Positions 6,303 to 12,400 of a DNA stretch of 18,779 bases are shown one piece after another. How positions within the stretch are numbered: position 1 is the stretch's first letter; every line of letters starts with the position of its first letter. Both the position numbers and the translations under genes were made by a program. The stretch spans positions 1 to 18,779 of the forward strand of contig JBDRGC010000182.1 of the NCBI GenBank assembly GCA_043818215.1. Direction: 5' to 3'. This stretch comes from JBDRGC01 sp043818215 (GTDB lineage Bacteria; Chloroflexota; Anaerolineae; Anaerolineales; UBA11858). A model generated the notes under the pieces. The model was not told the DNA's origin, did no database searches, and saw only the letters and a program-made list of their open reading frames with translations.

Positions 6303-6919
6303 CTCGGTACCACGTAAATCAGCGGCAGGCTGACCACTGTTACGGCATACTTCACGATCAGGTTGATGAGGAATATCTCCCATACAACCGGCCAGGGCAG
6401 CATCCAGCCAAACGCTCCCACAGCAAAGATCAAATTGTCGATGGGGACGCTGACGCTGTTGCTAAGTAAAACCCGCGCCCATTGATAGCGGTCTGTCACT
6501 TTAGTGACGAACCACTGATAAATTTCTGTATCCACCAGTTCGCTGACGACTTCCGCGGCGATAGACGCGATCACAATCCGCCAGACGGGAGCCAGAATGG
6601 CGCTGAACTCGGCTCCCAGTCCCCAGGATGGGTCGCTGGGTACGCTGGCCGCCCACATCAGGTATCCGGCCATTAAAAGATTTATCACTCCGGCAGCAAT
6701 GATCAATGCTTGGGCATTGCGCTTGCCAATGACTTTATGAACCACATCCCGCAGGGTGAAAGTGATCGGGTAAATAAATGTGCCCATATCCACAGCCAGA
6801 CCAGCGACAACGCCGATCTTCAAACTGGCAATATCGGATAACATCTGCGCTGCGATATAGGCCGCTACGACAATAACGGCTATGCGGGGGATTGTAATGG
6901 TAGAAGTGTTTGTATTCAT
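6293..6919 (-). CDS. Queuosine precursor transporter (YhhQ/VUT family)
   Basis: Inner-membrane protein of 208 residues with six or so helices: ~13-32, 38-60, 70-91, 103-130, 147-173 and 178-205. Family marks are the acidic/aromatic pattern VDMGTFIYPITFTLRDVVHKVIG, SELVDTEIYQW, and RVLLSNSVSVPIDNLIF, which match the VUT family (PF02592) that imports preQ0/preQ1 for queuosine modification of tRNA. No tgt or que gene is nearby to confirm the substrate, and no preQ1 riboswitch is evident upstream. The start at 6919 (MNTNTSTI) has only a weak AGGA 12 nt away. The last codons, PSRG-stop, lie at the boundary of heptamer array 1, so the present C-terminus was partly set by the repeat. The gene converges on glnA across that array. 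Confidence 0.85.
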   Translation of the reverse strand: MNTNTSTITIPRIAVIVVAAYIAAQMLSDIASLKIGVVAGLAVDMGTFIYPITFTLRDVVHKVIGKRNAQALIIAAGVINLLMAGYLMWAASVPSDPSWGLGAEFSAILAPVWRIVIASIAAEVVSELVDTEIYQWFVTKVTDRYQWARVLLSNSVSVPIDNLIFAVGAFGWMLPWPVVWEIFLINLIVKYAVTVVSLPLIYVVPSRG

Positions 6920-6933
6920 GCGAAGATTGTCCT

Positions 6934-7100
6934 GGTGGTAGGGGTTAGGAGGTTAGGGGGTTAGGAGGTTAGGAGTTGGGAGTTGGGGATTTAGGAATGA
7001 CGTATCAAATTTCCTAATCTCTAATCTCTAATCCCTAATCCCTAATCTAATCCCTAATCCCTAATCCCTAATCTCTAATCTCTAATCTCTAATCTCTAAT
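6934..7100. repeat. Heptanucleotide array 2: G/T/A-rich block then (CTAATCY)n
   Basis: From ~6934 to 7000 the plus strand carries imperfect GGTTAGGA-type units, then from ~7013 about 12 units of CTAATCC/CTAATCT. The two halves are roughly complementary and so can fold back. The array lies upstream of the transporter start and abuts the coding remnant at 7101. Confidence 0.85.
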
Positions 7101-7256
7101 CCCTTCTTCGAAGTCCAGGACGTGCCAGCTGGTTCTCGATCAATTGTGGTCGCTTGTGGGGGAACCGGATACGAATATCCCGTCTTTGTGGTCGCTGGCG
7201 AGTCAGTGGACTTAGGTGAAGTTCGCTTTATATCCACCCTGGAACCTGAGCCATAA
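7101..7256 (+). pseudogene. C-terminal remnant of a secreted/surface protein, carboxypeptidase-regulatory-like fold
   Basis: The plus strand reads 51 codons to a TAA at 7254-7256 with clear protein character: FFEVQDVPAGSRSIVVACGG, then GYEYPVFVVAGESVDLGEVRF and STLEPEP. The pattern VPAGSRSIVV...GY...V..GESVDLGEV is that of the last strands of carboxypeptidase-regulatory-like or PEGA-like beta-sandwich domains at the end of secreted proteins. There is no start codon: upstream the frame enters heptamer array 2, which contains stops. The 5' part of the gene has been lost or replaced at the array edge. The family call is tentative; that it is coding-derived is more secure. Confidence 0.5.
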
Positions 7257-7303
7257 CTTTTCTCGCAGTACCGTAAAAGTCTGGGTGTTTACACTTTGTG
7301 AAA

Positions 7304-7344
7304 CGTGACGCTTGTACCTGCAGCAAGTGCAGGTGTGCGTGACG
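7304..7344. repeat. Hairpin flanked by 7-bp direct repeats
   Basis: A perfect stem ACCTGCA (7316-7322)/TGCAGGT (7328-7334) has loop GCAAG and is bracketed by CGTGACG at 7304-7310 and 7338-7344. The arrangement resembles a tiny insertion with a 7-bp duplication, but could also be chance. The rest of 7257-7376 shows nothing I can identify. Confidence 0.4.
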
Positions 7345-7376
7345 CAGTCCCCGAAGCGCAGCGGAGTGGGATAAAA

Positions 7377-7425
7377 TCCGCCTCCTGCCTCCTGCCTCCT
7401 GCTTCATGCTTCTTGCCTCTTGCTT
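7377..7425. repeat. Heptanucleotide array 3: (CYTCYTG)n
   Basis: Seven or so units such as CCTCCTG, CTTCATG, CTTCTTG and CCTCTTG run up to the stop codon of the receiver–CpaE gene at 7425. On the minus strand they read CAGGAGG-like, the same family as the purine block of array 1. Confidence 0.8.
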
Positions 7426-8636
7426 CACTTCTTCCGGCGCTGTTGAGCACGCTGCACGACCCGCCCCCAGGCATCCGTAGGGTTCTTGGGCCGTTTATTG
7501 CGGTGTTCATCTTTGCTTACGAGAAAAGCGAAGTCTTCAAGCAGTGCTCCAATAGGCGTGTCGGGAGCGTCGGATATAGGAGGATTTCCCAGGTTAATGG
7601 CCGGCACGAATACATCGGGGGCAAAGGGAATAATCAAGTCGATGGAACGCTTTAGAACCGACTCGATATCTTTGCGTGCCAACCCCCGGCGTTGAAAAAT
7701 CCAATTCAATATCAGGTAGGTATGGTCAAGGGAATAATCAAGGGAAGCGAACACGTTAAGTGCAGAGGCAGTGGCACGCACCGAGGCTAATTCGGGCGCC
7801 AGGAGAAGTATTATTTCTTGGGCGGCATCTAGCCCGACCAGCGTTGTGTCGCGGAAATCATGCGGCAGGTCCAGAATCAAATAATGGTACCGCTCGTTGA
7901 GCAGTTGGACGACCCGCTTGATTGTGTCTGCCGTTATCAGTTCACCTTCCCCTGGATTACGGGGAGCTGCAAGCACGTTGACACCGCTGGAATGCGGTAG
8001 CAGCATATCATTCAATAAATCGGTTTCGATTTCATCCACCGGCATACTAGTTAGATCGGCCCAAGTGTTGCGCAAAGGCAGGTTGAGCATCAACGCGCTC
8101 TGTCCAGCCGTCAACGCCAGATCCAATAACGCCACCGGGCGCCCCCACAACTGCGCCAATCCAACAGCCAAGTTCGTCGACAGAGTGGAAACACCCACGC
8201 CCCCCCGCAACGAAAACACTGCCATGATTTTGCTGGTCGTTTTATCAACTTCGTCTTTTACACTAACTGACCTGCGAAGCAAGCCACCAACCCGGGCCTG
8301 CAACTCTGCCGGCTGGAAAGGTTTCGTCATATAGTCGTCAGCACCGGCCTCGAAGCCCTCGATTTTTTCTTTCAGTGTATCCCCAGCGGTAAGCATAATA
8401 ATGGGCGTGTGGGCCGTGTGCGACTCGCTGCGCAGACGGCGGCACACTTCGTAGCCGTCCATATCTGGCATCATTACATCCAGGATAATCAGGTCGGGTT
8501 TTATTTCTTCGATACGCGCCAGCGTATCCGGGCCGGACTCGGAAGTCGCGACATCGTATCCGGCGTTCTCCATTGTGGCGGAGACCAACTTCCGATTGAA
8601 CGGATCATCATCGACGATCAATATTCGAGCACTCAT
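7425..8636 (-). CDS. Response-regulator receiver fused to a CpaE/MinD-like ATPase
   Basis: A 403-residue cytoplasmic protein. The receiver domain (~3-120) is complete: acidic pocket D9/D10/D11, phospho-acceptor Asp53 in LIILDVMMP, Thr83, and Lys105 in MTKPF. After a short linker, residues ~136-360 form a MinD/ParA-superfamily domain with the P-loop RGGVGVSTLSTNLA (144-157), VALLDLAL, and YLILDLPHDF. CpaE proteins of Flp/tad pilus systems and related localisation factors have this architecture, but no other tad gene is in the window. The deviant Walker A has Arg144 where the signature Lys normally sits and Val149 at the second Lys position, so ATP binding may be weakened or lost. The C-terminus is basic (RAQQRRKK). 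The start at 8636 is supported by AAGGAG 8 nt upstream. The stop touches heptamer array 3. No partner kinase is adjacent. Confidence 0.88.
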   Translation of the reverse strand: MSARILIVDDDPFNRKLVSATMENAGYDVATSESGPDTLARIEEIKPDLIILDVMMPDMDGYEVCRRLRSESHTAHTPIIMLTAGDTLKEKIEGFEAGADDYMTKPFQPAELQARVGGLLRRSVSVKDEVDKTTSKIMAVFSLRGGVGVSTLSTNLAVGLAQLWGRPVALLDLALTAGQSALMLNLPLRNTWADLTSMPVDEIETDLLNDMLLPHSSGVNVLAAPRNPGEGELITADTIKRVVQLLNERYHYLILDLPHDFRDTTLVGLDAAQEIILLLAPELASVRATASALNVFASLDYSLDHTYLILNWIFQRRGLARKDIESVLKRSIDLIIPFAPDVFVPAINLGNPPISDAPDTPIGALLEDFAFLVSKDEHRNKRPKNPTDAWGRVVQRAQQRRKK

Positions 8637-8706
8637 TATGAAATCTCCTTATAAGACCAGCAATTCCAGGTATGCAGATGCGTTTCAGACGAGTAAAGTC
8701 GTTAGT

Positions 8707-8842
8707 ACGAACTCAATGTCATTAAGTTAAGGGTTGATGTTTGTCGGATCACGGATCCGACAGGAGCGAAACAGGGTTTTCTAACATGCTCCAGGCGGAT
8801 TCGTAATCCGCCGATGGCTTAACTTAATAATATTGAGTACGA
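8707..8842. mobile_element. Foldback MITE-like element (8711-8838) with two inner hairpins
   Basis: The outer arms ACTCAATGTCATTAAGTTAAG (8711-8731) and 8818-8838 are inverted copies matching at 19 of 21 positions. Inside are two perfect 8-bp stems: GTCGGATC/GATCCGAC (8743-8750, 8754-8761) and GGCGGATT/AATCCGCC (8794-8801, 8805-8812). ACGA lies outside both ends (8707-8710, 8839-8842), a possible 4-bp duplication. The plan (outer stem, two hairpins) matches the cloverleaf repeats, but the sequence is different. It sits between the receiver–CpaE gene and the antitoxin-like pair, all on the minus strand. No transposase. Confidence 0.6.
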
Positions 8843-8845
8843 ATT

Positions 8846-8935
8846 CTATAACGGGAATTGCTGCTTTACATCTTCGGGCAGGGACAAGCGGCTCAACCAA
8901 GGTATCTGGTCGAAATCAGCATCGAATCTCATCAT
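8846..8935 (-). CDS. 29-residue small ORF overlapping the end of the antitoxin-like gene
   Basis: It begins at an ATG inside the last codons of the 99-residue gene (overlap 8916-8935) and reads MMRFDADFDQIPWLSRLSLP then EDVKQQFPL. The composition is protein-like (acidic/aromatic, WLSRL), and such overlap is usual for two-gene toxin–antitoxin cassettes, yet 29 residues is far too short for a PIN or RelE toxin. It may be a short real protein, or the true C-terminus of the 99-residue protein in a shifted frame. It ends 8 nt from the foldback element. Confidence 0.35.
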   Translation of the reverse strand: MMRFDADFDQIPWLSRLSLPEDVKQQFPL

Positions 8936-9215
8936 AGAGTGTTTCTGAGTCTGCAAAAGCGTCGCCTTCGTATCCTTCGGGAAGCAGGTTCAACCAACCG
9001 TTAAGTGAAGAAGCTGGCACTGCCACCGTGGGATACAGATACAGTGGCGGTCCCTCTCTTACCGAAGATATCACAACTGGCTGGTCATGCCGGGCTTGCT
9101 GGCGCAAGAGGCGCAAAAATTGTTCTGCTGCCGCCAGACTTTCGTCGGGTAGAGCATCTAATAATGCAGAGATTTTCTTTCGGGTCATTACATCAGAGTC
9201 CGTCACTGCCTTCAT
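8916..9215 (-). CDS. Small antitoxin-like protein (DUF2281-like N-terminus)
   Basis: Ninety-nine residues. The N-terminal half, KKISALLDALPDESLAAAEQ then FLRLLRQQ, resembles the helical segment of DUF2281-like and similar small proteins often encoded upstream of toxins. The C-terminal half (GPPLYLYPTVAVPASSLNGW, LLPEGYEGDAFADSETLYDE) resembles the acidic tail that follows the DNA-binding or dimerisation part of such antitoxins. No toxin follows: only a 29-codon overlapping ORF. An extended -10 (TGGTATAAT) lies 28-36 nt upstream. The start at 9215 has no clear ribosome site; Met10 is an alternative. I am fairly sure that it is a gene, less so of the antitoxin role. Confidence 0.6.
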   Translation of the reverse strand: MKAVTDSDVMTRKKISALLDALPDESLAAAEQFLRLLRQQARHDQPVVISSVREGPPLYLYPTVAVPASSLNGWLNLLPEGYEGDAFADSETLYDEIRC

Positions 9216-9242
9216 TTATATCTGCCACTTAAGGATGAACTT

Positions 9243-9251
9243 ATTATACCA
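9243..9251 (-). promoter_or_regulatory. Extended -10 promoter of the antitoxin-like gene
   Basis: The minus strand reads TGGTATAAT, a perfect extended -10, with start expected near 9236 and the ATG at 9215. The -35 region is poor, as is common for extended -10 promoters. The rest of 9252-9443 holds no gene, only one arm of an inverted 20-mer (9327-9346). Confidence 0.55.
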
Positions 9252-9326
9252 TTTGAAATTCTCACATTTACTATTCTGGATAATGATCGTGGTGGGCGTG
9301 AAGGCCGCTGTCGGGATATGCCGCGC

Positions 9327-9346
9327 GCCCGAAGGGTAAATCCGTG
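9327..9346. repeat. 20-bp inverted repeat, left copy (pairs with 15411-15430)
   Basis: GCCCGAAGGGTAAATCCGTG occurs here and as a perfect reverse complement at 15411-15430. The two copies bracket the giant membrane-protein gene. Its 3' half (GTAAATCCGTG) also occurs in the MITE at 3054-3242. Confidence 0.75.
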
Positions 9347-9405
9347 GTTAAATAGGTTTGGAAAGTAGCTTTCCCACAACTTGTAAACGCACACCACTTC
9401 AAGTA

Positions 9406-9436
9406 TTGGACATAACGACCACAATTAGTGTAGAAT
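9406..9436 (+). promoter_or_regulatory. Possible promoter of the giant membrane-protein gene, perhaps leaderless
   Basis: TAGAAT at 9431-9436 lies 8 nt before the ATG at 9444, with TTGGAC at 9406-9411 (spacing 19). Transcription would start at or next to the ATG, and no Shine-Dalgarno sequence precedes it. Both points fit a leaderless mRNA. Weak evidence. Confidence 0.3.
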
Positions 9437-9443
9437 AATCTCG

Positions 9444-12400
9444 ATGAACTGTCCAAAATGTAATCATTCCGGCTATAGTCCCGCTGAACCCTGCGCCCAT
9501 TGCCAATTCTCAGGCGATCTTGTCTTGATCGAAGAATTGCTGCATATTGAATGGGTGTTGAGTGAAATACATACCTGGGGGGATTTTGACGTTCAAGCTG
9601 CGAATCGGCAACATCTGCTTGATAAGTATACCGCCCGCCGCCGGGAAATCGAAGTCGCTGTGGGTCTGCGGCTGCCTGCTTTCACCGAAGAGGAGGCTCG
9701 CCGGGCCTGGCCTCTGCTTGACCGCCTCGCAGTGCTGCGGGGTCAAATGGCGCAATGGCGGGCAGACGGCCTCCTCAATTCCGGGAACGCCCAACCCATC
9801 GAGGATCAACTTCGGGGCCAGACAGATGAACTCATCGAGCGGTTAGAGGATCGCCCGCGGGACGAGATTCCCCGCACGGACGCACTCCGCCTCGAACTTG
9901 TCGATTTCATCCTCGAAAGCGTGGATTACTGGGGGCGGGCAGATGTTTTTGCCACACCCGGCGGCGCAACGCAGGCATTGGCCCTATTGTCAGCAGAAAA
10001 GGACGCCCTGGAAGTCAAGCTCGGTCTGCGGCCAGCCCCCGAACCTGAAGTGGAAACGGTCAGCGCAGCGCGGCCAACCGCACCCGCGGAGCCGGTTCCA
10101 CCGCCGCCCGCCGCTCCGCCCACCCCGCGCCCACCGCTCCCACCGCGCCTCCCGCTGTCTGAGCGCTTGTGGCGGTCGCTGCTCTCCGAGCGGACCCTGC
10201 ACGCAATATTATTTTTGGGCATATTCCTGCTTTTTTCGGCGGCGGTATCTTTCGTCATCTGGGGGTGGAGAGATTTCTCGGCCCCGCTGCGAGTGGCTAT
10301 CCCCACCGGCTTCACGATTGTTTTCTTCGTTGTGGGCTGGTACGTGCGCGCCAAAACCAGCCTGTACCGCTCCGGGATTGCCTTGAGCGCCATTGCTGCC
10401 CTGCTCATTCCAATCGACCTTTACACCGTTTACGCTAATTTCGGCAACCCCCCGGCGTATTGGGCCGAGTTTTGGTTGATCACCTCTGTCTTTTGTCTCA
10501 TCGCATACACATTCGCAGCCCTGAATATTCAAAGCCGATTCTTCGGTTATCTGGTTGCGGTCGCGGCTGGTAGCACAATCCTGGCCTGCATCGAGGCGGG
10601 AAATCAGGCCTTTGGCGTGCCGCGCGATTGGTACTCTGCCGGATTGAGTGTTTTGGCGTTGGGCATGATCCTCCTGGCAGCTGCGCTTTCTCGTTCGAAG
10701 CAGCCGGGAAAATGGAGGGTAATTGCCGATCCCTTCCGCTACATGGACTTGCTGGCAGTCGGCATCATCATGCCTCTCACTTTCGGCTGGCGGTATATCG
10801 AGGGCGGTACTTACGATACACTTCACTATGCCCTGACAGTGAACTGGTGGGTTGGCGGCTTCATTTTTGGATGGGGGGCGATTTACCATCGCAGCCGCAG
10901 CCTGGGATTGCTGGCCGCCATCAGTTTGCCGGTGGCGGTTTACCTGGCTCAAGCCGGAATTTTCTATCACGCGGCAATCAATCCCGCCTGGCATGCCTTT
11001 GGCCTGGCCTGGCTGGTTTGGCTTTATTGCGCAGCCGGCTACAAATTGCTGAACAGCACTGACTCCGTCTTGCGTGCCCACGGGCGCACAGCGAACCGGT
11101 GGGGTTTGGCTTTGCTCGTCTTCGCCGCGCTGTGGTCGCTCACCGATTTGACCAGCGGCGCGTCGGCGGCCAGCAGTCACGCGGTTCTGGCTGGGGCAGC
11201 CATCCTCGCCACGATCCTTTGGCAGCGTCCCAAATATCTCTACGGAGCTTCGCTGTTCGCCTTCACCGCGGCCACCTTCGCCATGACCGAGCTGGGCCTG
11301 TCTTTTGCTCAACTGGGTGTCGGCTGGGCTTCTCTGTCTCTGGCGCATATCCTGGCGGCTTTTGTCATCGGCGGCCGCGCGCAAAAAGTGGGGCGAGATT
11401 ATAGCCGATCTCTGGTCGTCGCCGGATATGGCATCGCGGCCCTGGCAGTGTTGCCCCCCCTGTTTCCCTACGATGGCGATTTGATGGTTTACGCCCTGGG
11501 GAATTGGCTTGGTTTGGCAGCCTGGGGCGCATACCTGGCGCACAAACAGCAGCCCGGATTTGCCTTCGAATCCGCCTTCCATTGGTTTGCCGCCTTGCCG
11601 CTTCCGATTTGGGTGTGGGTGATATTTGTCAATCGCCGGCCGGTGGACTTCAGCCTGCCCCTGGCATTGGCCGCCCTATCCTGGGGGATGATCGCCCTCA
11701 GTTACCGATTTACTCCCCTCTCCGCAGGGGAAGGGGGGGGCGGGAGCGGAGGGGTGAGAGGCCGGGGCTGCCGCCTGCCCTGGTATTCGACCGGTATGCT
11801 GGTCAGCATTGCCGCGCCCATCGCGGCTTTCTTCATCCTCCCCCGCGGCCTCACCCCCGCGGCGTGCCTGCTGTCTGCCGGCTTGCTATATTTTGCGGAT
11901 GCTGTCACGCTGCGGAAATCTTACCAATTGGCCCCCGCCGGGTTGGTGACCGCCTGGGGTTTGAGCCTCCTGCTCTACCGCCTGAATCTATCCCCCGATG
12001 GGCGGCACTTCGCTTTGTCGGCGTTGGTTGCCGTCTATTTCCTGGTTGGCCTGTGGGTCGAGCGGAAGAGATCGGCCATCACCCAAAAATTCCTGGCCCC
12101 GCTCTATCTGTCAGCCCACCTGATCGCCGGGTTTGCCATCTTGTGGGTGTACCTCCGACCACTGGATGCCCTGGTTACGAATTTCTCCTGGACTGACGAG
12201 ATGCGAGTCTGGGGCGCGGCCTCACAGATAGTGTTGGGCCTCGTTTATGGACTTTACGCCTGGGGTACATACAAGGCCAGATGGGGCCATGTGGCCGTCT
12301 GGTTGATGGCCGCAGGCGGCGGCTTTATCGTCTTCATTCTGAGTAAGGGCAGCGGGCGGTCGGCTGCTCTGGCAGCGGTGGCGGCCATCGGATGCGTGTT

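Noticed and set aside
6036..6469. Overlapping plus-strand frames rich in LPSTLYPLP
   Set aside because: Translation of the CCCTCTA heptamer array in three frames.
10209..11582. 457-codon minus-strand frame opposite the giant gene (also 13320-14144)
   Set aside because: Shadow of a high-GC gene: Gln/Arg/Pro/Gly-rich, no domain, no ribosome site, while the plus strand is coherent throughout.
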